From positions 1 to 64,000 of the forward strand of contig JABDKX010000140.1 of the NCBI GenBank assembly GCA_013001975.1: DNA of 64,000 nt, in the 5' to 3' direction. A program made the position numbers and the translations under genes. Positions 54,926-63,227 of this stretch are shown one piece after another (position 1 is the first letter of the stretch; every line of letters starts with the position of its first letter). This DNA comes from Saprospiraceae bacterium. Its GTDB lineage: Bacteria; Bacteroidota; Bacteroidia; Chitinophagales; Saprospiraceae. A model generated the notes under the pieces. That model was not told the origin of the DNA. It saw only the letters and a program-made list of their open reading frames with translations, and made no database searches.

Positions 54926-55963
54926 TTGAATTTTAAATCTCAAATATCATTCGTTTTAATCTTTTCAGCTTTATTTGTAAGCTTACATATTAAAGCACAG
55001 GATCCTTTTTTTTCATACACAAGTGAAGAGGATACTTATTTTAATCCGGCGAATTCATTCAATGCATTGTTAAGCACAACCAAGGCTAATTTTGATTTAC
55101 AATTTAGAGATCAATGGAGTTCAATTACCAGTAACAATACCTATGCAACAATTAGATTGCAGGGTGATTATAACATTTACCAATCAAATGAAGACAGTTG
55201 GAATGGAGGTCTTTTATTCCTATCTGATAATACGAATGAAGGATTTTACAAACAAACATCTGTCAGATTTATAATGTCATATACGCGCAGATTAACAGGC
55301 CGCAGTTTTACAAATACAAATGCACATTTTATCAGTGGCGGGTTTTCATATGGCTTTACTCAAACCAATATTGATTTCAATAGCTTGTGGTTCGGTCGTC
55401 AATTTGATACCAATTTGTTAATTATTGACCCCAGTATTTCATCAGGAGAAAATCTTAATACTGACAGCAATAAATTTAATGATTTAGCATTTGGTCTCAA
55501 GTGGATGTTTTTACCCAGCGATGAAAGCCTTTACAGTGCAAGTTTGGGATTTGACCATATTAACAAGCCATCTAACAGTAATAATTCCTCCGCAATTACA
55601 TTATCGACGCGTATCAATTTACAATTATATGCTAAGATGCCTATTGATGATTTGTTATCCCATGAAGCAAAAATAACTTTGATTTCTCAAGAGCCATTTT
55701 ATCAAATTGTACCATCTTATCAATTAAGCGTTGGTATTGATAATTTAGAAAATGACCTAGCTGTGGGTGTCGGCATAGGAAGCAGATTGGTCAATGCAGC
55801 AAACGGTTTAGGAATGGATGCTGTTATTTTCAATGTCGGACTCTCTGCTGATAATTGGAATATGAATTTTAGTTTCGATTTAACAATGTCAAACCTGAAT
55901 ACTTATGTCAATGGCAATGGTGCAATAGAACTTACGCTGGGATATAGGATATTGAATGACTAA
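54926..55963 (+). CDS. PorP/SprF-family type IX secretion outer membrane protein
   Basis: The start TTG opens a signal peptide ending at KAQ. DPFFSYTSEEDTYFNPANSF and the strand-rich 345 residues with GFSYGFTQTNIDF match the PorP/SprF family. These proteins assist secretion of, and are usually encoded next to, a large SprB-like adhesin with a type B sorting domain, exactly the situation here. It starts 64 bases after the adhesin stop behind a hairpin. It lacks the T-rich terminator and should be co-transcribed at least in part. Confidence 0.88.
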   Translation: MNFKSQISFVLIFSALFVSLHIKAQDPFFSYTSEEDTYFNPANSFNALLSTTKANFDLQFRDQWSSITSNNTYATIRLQGDYNIYQSNEDSWNGGLLFLSDNTNEGFYKQTSVRFIMSYTRRLTGRSFTNTNAHFISGGFSYGFTQTNIDFNSLWFGRQFDTNLLIIDPSISSGENLNTDSNKFNDLAFGLKWMFLPSDESLYSASLGFDHINKPSNSNNSSAITLSTRINLQLYAKMPIDDLLSHEAKITLISQEPFYQIVPSYQLSVGIDNLENDLAVGVGIGSRLVNAANGLGMDAVIFNVGLSADNWNMNFSFDLTMSNLNTYVNGNGAIELTLGYRILND

Positions 55964-56025
55964 GCGCTTCCATTCGTTAATTATTATTTTTTATATTATT
56001 TTGGGCTAACAATTTTTATGAATTG

Positions 56026-56790
56026 ATGCTACTCAAGCCATTCTTATATCTTATTGCATTCATTCGTGCAATTCTATTGATAATACCAATGGCCATTTTT
56101 TTAGGCGCCTACTCAATATTGTCAAGTTTCCTATTTAAAAATACGGTTGATCGTGCATTTGCTCTTCGACGGTTATATGTTCGATATGCATGTTTTGTGA
56201 TGGGCATCATCATTGAAAAAGAAGGTAATCCCACTGTCAAACCAGCAGTCTATGTTTCAAATCATCGCAGTTTATCTGATCCATTAATTACAAGTCCTTT
56301 TCTCAATGCTTTTATAATTGCTAAAGCAGAGGTAGAAAATATTCCTTTGATTTCTACAGGTGCAAAATTGACAGGGATATTATTTGTAGAGAGAGAAAGT
56401 AAAGATAGTCGGTCTGCTGTCAGAGAAAAAATGGTTGAAACATTGGAAGAAGGCCAAAATGTGTTGGTTTACCCAGAAGGAACAGTAAATCATTTGAAAA
56501 CACCACTACCATATCGACCCGGCACCTTTAAAACTGCAGCTAAAATGGGTCTACCAGTCATACCGATCGTTTTAGAATATAAACATGAAAAAGATTTGTG
56601 GTATAACAGACAAATGGTAAGCCATTTTTTCCATCAGTTTGGATGGCCACTAACTAAGGCCAAACTTGCATTTGGTCCACCTATCTCAAACACTGATGGT
56701 GAACTTTTAAAAAAAGAAGTAGAAGTTTGGACTATCAATAAAATAAATGAAATGCACTCAAATTGGAAAAGTGTTTTCTCAAATCAGTAA
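56026..56790 (+). CDS. plsC: 1-acyl-sn-glycerol-3-phosphate acyltransferase
   Basis: NHRSLSDP is the N-H-x4-D catalytic block I, FVERES block II, and YPEGTVN block III of the PlsC family. An N-terminal hydrophobic helix (residues 5-35) anchors the enzyme to the inner membrane. It transfers an acyl group to lysophosphatidic acid in phospholipid synthesis. The ATG at 56026 is preferred to the TTG one codon before. It meets msrB convergently, with 6 bases between the stops. Confidence 0.9.
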   Translation: MLLKPFLYLIAFIRAILLIIPMAIFLGAYSILSSFLFKNTVDRAFALRRLYVRYACFVMGIIIEKEGNPTVKPAVYVSNHRSLSDPLITSPFLNAFIIAKAEVENIPLISTGAKLTGILFVERESKDSRSAVREKMVETLEEGQNVLVYPEGTVNHLKTPLPYRPGTFKTAAKMGLPVIPIVLEYKHEKDLWYNRQMVSHFFHQFGWPLTKAKLAFGPPISNTDGELLKKEVEVWTINKINEMHSNWKSVFSNQ

Positions 56791-56796
56791 GGCTAT

Positions 56797-57171
56797 CTAT
56801 TTATCGCTGATAAATTTTAACGATAATGAATTTACGCAATGTCTGGTGTTCTTTTCAGTCAACCTTTCTCCTTCAAAAACATGTCCTAAGTGACCATCAC
56901 AATTGTTACATACTATTTCAATTCTTCGGCCATCAGCGTCAGGAACTCTTTTAACAGCACCTTCAATCTCGTCATCAAAAGCAGGCCATCCACACCCTGA
57001 ATTAAATTTATCCTTGGAACGATATAATGAAGCATCACACTTTCTGCACTTGTAAGTACCACTTAAATAATGATCATTATATTCTCCTGTAAACGGTCTT
57101 TCTGTCCCTTTATTTTCAATGACAGCTGCTTCTTCTGGTGTGAGGTCATTAAACTTTTTCTCGTTCATCAT
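56797..57171 (-). CDS. msrB: Peptide methionine-R-sulfoxide reductase
   Basis: GCGWPAFDDEIEGAV and RHCVNSLSLKF (with the catalytic Cys) identify MsrB. Two C-x-x-C pairs (YKCRKCD and VCNNCDGH) bind zinc. 124 residues is the full single-domain size. It reduces the R-epimer of methionine sulfoxide in proteins. It lies behind msrA with a 23-base overlap, so both are made from one message. No export signal is visible, so it acts in the cytoplasm. Confidence 0.97.
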   Translation of the reverse strand: MMNEKKFNDLTPEEAAVIENKGTERPFTGEYNDHYLSGTYKCRKCDASLYRSKDKFNSGCGWPAFDDEIEGAVKRVPDADGRRIEIVCNNCDGHLGHVFEGERLTEKNTRHCVNSLSLKFISDK

Positions 57172-57700
57172 TTAATAAGTGTTTGAATTTTTCTTTTACT
57201 TTATTCACTTTAGGTTCTATAATTATTCTACAATAACCTTGCTCCTGATTATTATTAAAATAATCTTGATGATAATCTTCAGCTGGATAAAACTTACTAG
57301 CAGATTTTACTTCTGTAACAATATTATTATCCCAAATTTCTGCGGCTTCATTTTGAATAAAACTTTTAGACATTTCTTTTTGATCATCGGAGGTCGCATA
57401 AATGCCTGACCTGTATTGAGTACCAATATCATTGCCTTGCCTATTTAAAGTTGTCGGATCATGACTTGTAAAAAATACATAAAGCAAGTTTTTCAAGGTA
57501 ATGATGTTCGGATCAAACGATATTTCTACGACTTCATTATGCCCAGAAAAGCCAGTACAAACATCTCTGTATGTTGGATTTACAAGATGTCCATCCATAA
57601 ATCCTGATACAACGCTTTTTACACCTTTTAAATTTTGAAAGACTGCTTCTACACACCAAAAACATCCTCCTCCTAAATAAATTTTCTCTAAATTATCCAT
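57149..57700 (-). CDS. msrA: Peptide methionine-S-sulfoxide reductase
   Basis: IYLGGGCFWCVEAVFQNLKGV contains the catalytic Cys in GCFWC; HPTYRDVCTGFSGHNEVVEI-type blocks follow (here NPTYRDVCTGFSGH), as do QGNDIGTQYRSGIY and EDYHQDYF. The ATG at 57700 is preferred over a start 39 bases earlier because it is the usual position about 10 residues before GCFWC. It reduces S-epimers and complements the neighbouring MsrB. Its 3' end overlaps the msrB gene by 23 bases. Confidence 0.97.
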   Translation of the reverse strand: MDNLEKIYLGGGCFWCVEAVFQNLKGVKSVVSGFMDGHLVNPTYRDVCTGFSGHNEVVEISFDPNIITLKNLLYVFFTSHDPTTLNRQGNDIGTQYRSGIYATSDDQKEMSKSFIQNEAAEIWDNNIVTEVKSASKFYPAEDYHQDYFNNNQEQGYCRIIIEPKVNKVKEKFKHLLNDEREKV

Positions 57701-57771
57701 ATTAATATATGAAATAACCAATGCTATGGTTTTGTTCAATTTCGTACTAAAATTAATCAGATTTCTTTAAT

Positions 57772-57799
57772 AAAAAAGAGCTGTAATAAATTACAGCTC
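57772..57799 (-). terminator. Rho-independent terminator after the helix-hairpin-helix membrane protein gene
   Basis: GAGCTGTAA and TTACAGCTC form a perfect 9-bp stem with a 4-base loop (57778-57799). Read on the minus strand, the stem is followed by six T residues (57777-57772). It lies 28 bases beyond the stop of the gene ending at 57827. Confidence 0.9.
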
Positions 57800-57826
57800 C
57801 TCATTTTTAGTTAGTTAATATTATTA

Positions 57827-59044
57827 TTAATTGGGGTTTCTTCCTCCGTCTAGATAATTTTGATATTTTTCTAATCCATCCCAATCTGCATTTGCAGCAT
57901 ACTCAGCTTGTTTTGGCCAAGATCCTGGATCTGCTAATTGATATCTTGGTCCTGCAGCTTCTAGAATTCCATTCAAGCGCTCTACAGATGTTTGTGACAA
58001 AGCTCTCCAAGTATTAATTCCTGCGTCATGTAAAAGACCTTCAATTTTAGGACCGATGCCTTCAATTGCTTTCAAGTCATCTTGCTTATAACCTTTTAAA
58101 ATACCTAATTTTATAAATAGTTTTTCAGCCTTAGATTCCGACCCATCTGATTTTTGCGTTGCTATTAGACCATCAAAATTCCTATCTGCCGCAAGTGCAG
58201 CTTGTTCAGCCCAATTAGATGGATCAATTATCTTGTATTTATCACCATAACCATCAAGTATAGCTCTTAAATCACTCTCAGAGTTCCTCGACAACATTGC
58301 CAAAGTCGATATGCCATTTTCCTTTAAAACAGATTCCATTTTTGGTCCTATACCTTCAATGATCTGAAAATTATCAGATTTTACTTTAGCATACTTATCA
58401 GCATCACCCACACTGCCTCCTTGACTTCCACTATCACTTCCAGAAAATTGATTTGAAACAACGGCACCCAATCCTGCTCCTGATAATCCAGATGTAAATG
58501 AAGCTATATTACTTTTATCATCACCACCTGAATCATCACCGCTAGAATCATCACCGCCAGAATCATCAATTCCTGAATCATCACCGCTAGATTCATCACT
58601 TCCTGAATCATCACCGCCTTCTATATATGATCCAGAGTCGGCATTTGCATCCAAGCCTGAAACAATACCTGCATCAATATTTGTATCTAAATCAGCATCA
58701 GCATCAGAAATGCCCAAATTTAAATCAACATCGCCCACTTCTGAATCAGCACTTAATGCCTTCAACTCATCAAATGAAGCTTCTAATTCTTTATACCGTC
58801 CTTCACAAAGTGCCAGATCTCCTTTTAACCTAGAATTTTCTTTTCCACAATTTAAAAGTTCCTCCTCTAATCTTGCAATTTCTTTTCTAAGATCAGCAGC
58901 TGTGGCTTCCATGTCATGAAACATTTTTTTCCACTTTGACCAAATAGCCCACCCTAAAGCAAGCCCTAATAAAAATGGTAGAAGCCAAGCTAACCACCAG
59001 TATTCACAAAAATTAAATATATTTAGCATTAACATAATTATCAT
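57827..59044 (-). CDS. Membrane protein with coiled coil, Asp/Ser/Gly repeat and two helix-hairpin-helix modules
   Basis: From the ATG at 59044, a membrane helix (WWLAWLLPFLLGLALGWAIW) lies in the first 40 residues, followed by a coiled coil (ADLRKEIARLEEELLNCGKE). An acidic low-complexity linker follows, centred on seven 5-residue units of the GGDDS type. The C-terminal half holds two similar 70-residue modules that begin FQIIEGIGPKMESVLKENGI and LKAIEGIGPKIEGLLHDAGI, each with a G-I-G hairpin as in helix-hairpin-helix or DUF4332 domains. Modules end with WAEQAALA and WPKQAEYA. The 5' neighbour is an OmpA gene that ends 4 bases before, so the two are coupled. Such modules usually bind DNA, but a membrane role is possible. 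No enzyme motif is seen. Confidence 0.83.
   Translation of the reverse strand: MIIMLMLNIFNFCEYWWLAWLLPFLLGLALGWAIWSKWKKMFHDMEATAADLRKEIARLEEELLNCGKENSRLKGDLALCEGRYKELEASFDELKALSADSEVGDVDLNLGISDADADLDTNIDAGIVSGLDANADSGSYIEGGDDSGSDESSGDDSGIDDSGGDDSSGDDSGGDDKSNIASFTSGLSGAGLGAVVSNQFSGSDSGSQGGSVGDADKYAKVKSDNFQIIEGIGPKMESVLKENGISTLAMLSRNSESDLRAILDGYGDKYKIIDPSNWAEQAALAADRNFDGLIATQKSDGSESKAEKLFIKLGILKGYKQDDLKAIEGIGPKIEGLLHDAGINTWRALSQTSVERLNGILEAAGPRYQLADPGSWPKQAEYAANADWDGLEKYQNYLDGGRNPN
58516..58620 (-). repeat. Seven tandem 15-bp units encoding acidic 5-residue repeats
   Basis: Units such as aatcatcaccgctag, aatcatcaccgccag and aatcatcaattcctg follow each other with no gap from 58516 to 58620. They encode GGDDS, GSDES, SGDDS, GIDDS, GGDDS, SGDDS and GGDDK on the minus strand. 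Perfect phase of 15 bases and several near-identical units point to expansion by slippage, so copy number may differ among strains. Confidence 0.85.
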
Positions 59045-59048
59045 TTTA

Positions 59049-59858
59049 TTATTTAACAATCTGAAGTTCTGTTCTTCTATTCTTTGCTCTTCCTTCTTCA
59101 GTTTTATTATCACCTATTGGTTGACGTTCACCTTTAGATCTTATCATTATTTTATTTGGATTAACACCCCTTCTAATAAGATAATTTGATATAGCAGTCG
59201 CACGCTTTTCACCAAGTTCCATATTAAAAGCATCTGAATCAACATTATCAGTATGCCCCGTCAACCTAACTTTTTCACCTGAAGCAACAACGCGTTTTGC
59301 AACATCATTTAAGTAGGCTTCAATTTCCTTGTCGGCTATTTGTTTAGTAGAATTAAATGGAAAATAAATAAGCGTACGATCATCGATTTCCTTTATCTTT
59401 TTTGTATTTTTTAAATAGCGAAAAGCAATAAGGTTATTTAATTCTTCTTGAAGGCATTCATCCCCTTTGTTGCCACTTGACAATTTTACTCTATCAGATT
59501 CAAGGTTTTCAAAAAGCTTAAGTACGTTTTTTGCTCTTGCCATTCCTAAGTCCGTATCCCCAGAGAAAGATTCATCTTTTGAGTAAAGCCCTTGAATTTG
59601 CAATTGGCTATCATCTGAGAGATTACTTACCAACGAATCTCTAAAAGCTACCCAAGCTGGTTCTGCATTTGGTTGAGCATCAGAGCAAGCAAACTTTAAA
59701 GGAGTTAGCTTTTTGACAACTCGTTTTTCTATTGGTGTCACAGCTTCAATTTCAGAAACAGGGGCTCCCCCATTTCCATTTGCACAACATTTATCTTTAC
59801 AAAACCAATAAAAAATTCCAAGCAAGACCCACAGCACAATAATTAGTATTACACGCAT
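59049..59858 (-). CDS. OmpA-family protein
   Basis: The C-terminal half contains the OmpA peptidoglycan-binding motif: TGHTDNVDSDAFNMELGEKRA followed by NYLIRRGV, with NRRTELQIVK near the end. The N-terminus is a hydrophobic segment (MRVILIIVLWVLLGIFYW) followed by a Cys-rich stretch (CKDKCC). The middle (residues 55-150) has a second, degenerate domain resembling an OmpA fold (GMARAKNVLKLFENL). It likely spans or anchors to an envelope membrane and binds the cell wall. It precedes the helix-hairpin-helix gene in a two-gene operon. Confidence 0.9.
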   Translation of the reverse strand: MRVILIIVLWVLLGIFYWFCKDKCCANGNGGAPVSEIEAVTPIEKRVVKKLTPLKFACSDAQPNAEPAWVAFRDSLVSNLSDDSQLQIQGLYSKDESFSGDTDLGMARAKNVLKLFENLESDRVKLSSGNKGDECLQEELNNLIAFRYLKNTKKIKEIDDRTLIYFPFNSTKQIADKEIEAYLNDVAKRVVASGEKVRLTGHTDNVDSDAFNMELGEKRATAISNYLIRRGVNPNKIMIRSKGERQPIGDNKTEEGRAKNRRTELQIVK

Positions 59859-60120
59859 AGTCCGGTTTGTATTTAAATTAAAAAATTAATATTCGGAATA
59901 ATTCTAAGGATTATTGCATCACAGCAATATTTTATTTGTCCAAATTGATTATATAGGATGTGAACAGCAACTTACTGATTAAATATACAAATAAATGCTT
60001 CTTTTATAGAGTTTATGCAAAATAATTAATAGGCTCACTTATCTCATAAAATAAATTCATGCACCAAATAGATTAATGTAATACCTTTAGATTTCATACC
60101 GGAAGTTCTAATTATAGAAC

Positions 60121-62160
60121 ATGCCACCATTCATTAAGTTATCATTTTTCTTCATTTTAGGAATTTCGTTTTCAAGAGTACTTGGTATTCCTATTTCGTT
60201 ATCTGGTGATATTATAATATTATCAATTCTAACTTTTGTCTTGACTATACGCACAATTCATAAGAAGTATAAATGCACATCCCTCATTTTTTTGACAACC
60301 ATAATGATGGGAATCATTCAATCGCAGATCCAAATTTCAAATCACTTTTCTAAGAATTCCATTCTCGAAGAAATTACAAATCAGGAAGCTTTTTCAATAA
60401 TAAAAATAAACAGCGTTTCAAAAACGATGTTCGGATATAAATTTGATGCTGTTTTGAAAGCTTTCGAATCCGAAGCGCATGACTTAAAAGAGATTGGTTC
60501 TAAAATAATCTTATACAGTTCTGATAGTCTTCAGATCCAAGAAAATAAATATTACGCAGCTGTGATTAAAATTCGACTATTAGAAAATCCAAAAAATCCT
60601 TGCATGCCTAATTTTAAAAATATTTTAGCCAATAAAAATATTTTTTTTCAAGGCAACTTTGTTAAAACAAAGACTCCTATTGAATTAAAAAACAAAAAGC
60701 TTTCTATAAAGGAATGGTTTATAAAAATAAGACAGAAAGCCATAATTAAAATCAGTCGCCATTTACAATCTGACAAATCAAAAGCTATTGTCGCAGCACT
60801 CGTATTTGGAGATAAAACCCAACTATCAAAAAAGACTAAAGAGGCATTTACTGATTCTGGTTCCATACATATTCTGGCGGTTTCTGGTCTGCATGTTGGA
60901 TTAGTTTACTCAATCGTTTTGATGCTGACATTTTTCATTCAAGATAAAAATAAATATGCCATAATAATTCTTTTGATCAATGCATCATGCATATTAAGTT
61001 ATATGTTTATTACTGGCTTAAGTACCTCAGTAACCCGTGCTTCAATAATGATTATTCTATTTTTGATTGGAAGGTCATTCGGAAAATTTACCAGTCTGTT
61101 TAATTTCATTGGGCTTGCAGCTCTTATTATTTTATTTGAAAACCCAAATGAGCTTTTTGCAGTTTCATTTCAATTTTCCTTCCTCGCATTAATCAGTATC
61201 CTATTTTTCTACAAACGATTAGAATCTTTTTATTGTCCTACTAATAAAATATGCAGATACATATATCAGTTGATTCTTGTTTCAATATCAGCTCAAATTC
61301 TGGTATTTCCATTGGTCATTTTTTATTTCAATCAATTCCCAATGTATTTTTGGCTTAGTGGAATCATAGCAGTCCCCCTGTCATTTTTAACAATAGTCTT
61401 GACATTCAGTTTGTTGCTTTTTTCATTGCTAAATCTTGAATTTATAAATTTTACAATTGCAAGCTTAATGGATTTTTGTATTAACATAATGCATATATCT
61501 ATGGCAAAAATCAGTCAATTACCTTTATCTACTTTAGAACAAATTTCAATATCCCCATTTAATCTGCTTTCTGTTTATGCCCTTCTAATTATAATTATTA
61601 TTACGCTATCATTTAGAATTAAAAAAGTCATTTTTCTTCTGCCTTTAATTATCATCATAAACTCCGCTTTTACCGTTATCTTAAAAAATAAATCATGGAA
61701 GAAAAGTGAATTGGTTGTTTACCATTTTAATAAAAAATCATATATCCATATAAATGAAAACGGACAAGTTTATGAGTTATTTTCAAATGGTATGACAGAT
61801 AAAGTTATTGAAAACATAACATTTAAATACAATCATTGCCATTATATATGCAACCAAGATTCGGATGAAAAGCCATTTGAGCAAAAGAGTGGCCTCTTTA
61901 AATGGAAGGAAACAATTTTTAGTATAAATCCCATAAGACCCATTTATAATTGCTCAAGGCCTATAGCTTTTTTAATCCTTACAAAAAATGACATAGAGGA
62001 TATCTCTCATTTTATTTCAAATAATGAAGTAAATAAAATCATCCTTGATGGTTCATGGCATTATTCTAAGGAGAAGAAAGAAATATTAAAATTGGCGGAA
62101 AGACATGCTATTCCTGTACATGATACTTATTCGAAAGGTGCATTCATCTTTTCAAATTAA
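60121..62160 (+). CDS. comEC: ComEC/Rec2-family DNA-uptake channel protein
   Basis: An N-terminal soluble region (residues 30-180, corresponding to the DUF4131 part) is followed by many membrane helices. HILAVSGLHVGLVYSI matches the family's SGLHxG motif, and ISGTSVTRA-like TGLSTSVTRASIM the next block. The C-terminal part (from about 540) is globular, but the HxHxDH motif of a metallo-beta-lactamase domain is absent. At 679 residues it is of the shorter type. It should carry single-stranded DNA across the inner membrane. The next gene is a helix-hairpin-helix protein. Confidence 0.86.
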   Translation: MPPFIKLSFFFILGISFSRVLGIPISLSGDIIILSILTFVLTIRTIHKKYKCTSLIFLTTIMMGIIQSQIQISNHFSKNSILEEITNQEAFSIIKINSVSKTMFGYKFDAVLKAFESEAHDLKEIGSKIILYSSDSLQIQENKYYAAVIKIRLLENPKNPCMPNFKNILANKNIFFQGNFVKTKTPIELKNKKLSIKEWFIKIRQKAIIKISRHLQSDKSKAIVAALVFGDKTQLSKKTKEAFTDSGSIHILAVSGLHVGLVYSIVLMLTFFIQDKNKYAIIILLINASCILSYMFITGLSTSVTRASIMIILFLIGRSFGKFTSLFNFIGLAALIILFENPNELFAVSFQFSFLALISILFFYKRLESFYCPTNKICRYIYQLILVSISAQILVFPLVIFYFNQFPMYFWLSGIIAVPLSFLTIVLTFSLLLFSLLNLEFINFTIASLMDFCINIMHISMAKISQLPLSTLEQISISPFNLLSVYALLIIIIITLSFRIKKVIFLLPLIIIINSAFTVILKNKSWKKSELVVYHFNKKSYIHINENGQVYELFSNGMTDKVIENITFKYNHCHYICNQDSDEKPFEQKSGLFKWKETIFSINPIRPIYNCSRPIAFLILTKNDIEDISHFISNNEVNKIILDGSWHYSKEKKEILKLAERHAIPVHDTYSKGAFIFSN

Positions 62161-62168
62161 CCTATTAC

Positions 62169-63110
62169 ATGGAAAAGTTACTATTTACAAAAAGTGAACG
62201 AAGATCAATAATTTTTTTAATTGGTATTGGATTAGCATTTCAAACTTATTCCATCTATTTAAAACCAAATAATTCCCTAAGCATTCATCCAAGTCTAAAT
62301 GACTATTTAACCTCCGTAAATATCGAAACTATTGATAGTAGTGAACTTGTATTATTGAAACAACCAAAAAAAAATGAAAAGTCAAAAATCGGCAATGAAG
62401 ATTCAAAAGACAACACTGAATTTAATAATGTAATGCAAGAGCGAAACAGTAGTTTCCAATTATTTAATTTCGATCCTAATAGTTTAGACAGCATTGGCTT
62501 TATTAAGCTTGGTCTTAAACCATGGACAGTAAAAAATATTTTAAAATACCGTAATCACAATGGTGTATTTAAAAAATCAAGTGACTTACAAAAAATATAT
62601 AGCTTGGATTCTATAACCTTTGATAGAATAAAGGGATATTGCTCGATTGATTCAGAACGGTTAAAACCAAAAAAGTTATTATCTAAAGATAACCTTCCTA
62701 CCTCCTCCAAAACAAATTTTGTAAACATAAACTTAGCAGACACCAGTCTTTTAAAAACTATTTATGGGATAGGACCTAAGTTGGCGTCTCGTATAATAAA
62801 ATATAGAAAAAACATTGGCGGCTTTCATTCTGTCAATCAACTGACTGAAGTCTATGGCATAGAGAAAGAAATCATCGTCAAAAATTCATCAATATTGACT
62901 TGTACAGGACCTCTAAAAAAAGTATCTATAAATACGATTTCCAAAGACTCATTAGTGAAACATTTCTATTTCAATTTTAAAACAGCCAATGCTATTTTAA
63001 AATATAGAAAACAACATGGCAAAATAGAATCACCAGATGCATTAAATAAAATTATTGCTATTGATAGTCTGACTAAAACCAAAATCAAACCATATATTGA
63101 CTTTACTTAG
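62169..63110 (+). CDS. Helix-hairpin-helix DNA-binding protein (ComEA-like)
   Basis: A single N-terminal membrane segment (residues about 12-30) precedes a linker of 80 residues. Three related hairpin modules follow: FNPNSLDS-type opening with KYRNHNGVFKKSSDLQKIYSL, then VNINLADTSLLKTIYGIGPKLASRIIKYRKNIGGFHSVNQL, and ISKDSLVKHFYFNFKTANAILKYRKQHG at the end, read in short blocks. The central module has the GIGPKLA hairpin of ComEA and binds DNA in this family. It starts 8 bases after comEC, a usual linkage. The anchored protein would hold incoming DNA outside the inner membrane. Confidence 0.86.
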   Translation: MEKLLFTKSERRSIIFLIGIGLAFQTYSIYLKPNNSLSIHPSLNDYLTSVNIETIDSSELVLLKQPKKNEKSKIGNEDSKDNTEFNNVMQERNSSFQLFNFDPNSLDSIGFIKLGLKPWTVKNILKYRNHNGVFKKSSDLQKIYSLDSITFDRIKGYCSIDSERLKPKKLLSKDNLPTSSKTNFVNINLADTSLLKTIYGIGPKLASRIIKYRKNIGGFHSVNQLTEVYGIEKEIIVKNSSILTCTGPLKKVSINTISKDSLVKHFYFNFKTANAILKYRKQHGKIESPDALNKIIAIDSLTKTKIKPYIDFT

Positions 63111-63227
63111 CCAAATAAAATTAAATTCAAGGATACATTAATTTAACAAAAATCAGATTTCTTTGTTATCTCTTACGTTATGCTTCTAAAATAAAAGTCT
63201 ACATTTACATCAACAAATTTTGTCTTT

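Noticed and set aside
58627-58919. Plus-strand His/Leu/Pro-rich open frames
   Set aside because: They are mirror readings of the Asp/Ser/Gly repeat gene on the minus strand and show no start, motif or independent codon pattern.
59914-59935. TATTGC-ATCACA-GCAATA hairpin upstream of the OmpA gene
   Set aside because: Six base pairs in AT-rich DNA without a promoter or T tract next to it; not strong enough to list as a feature.
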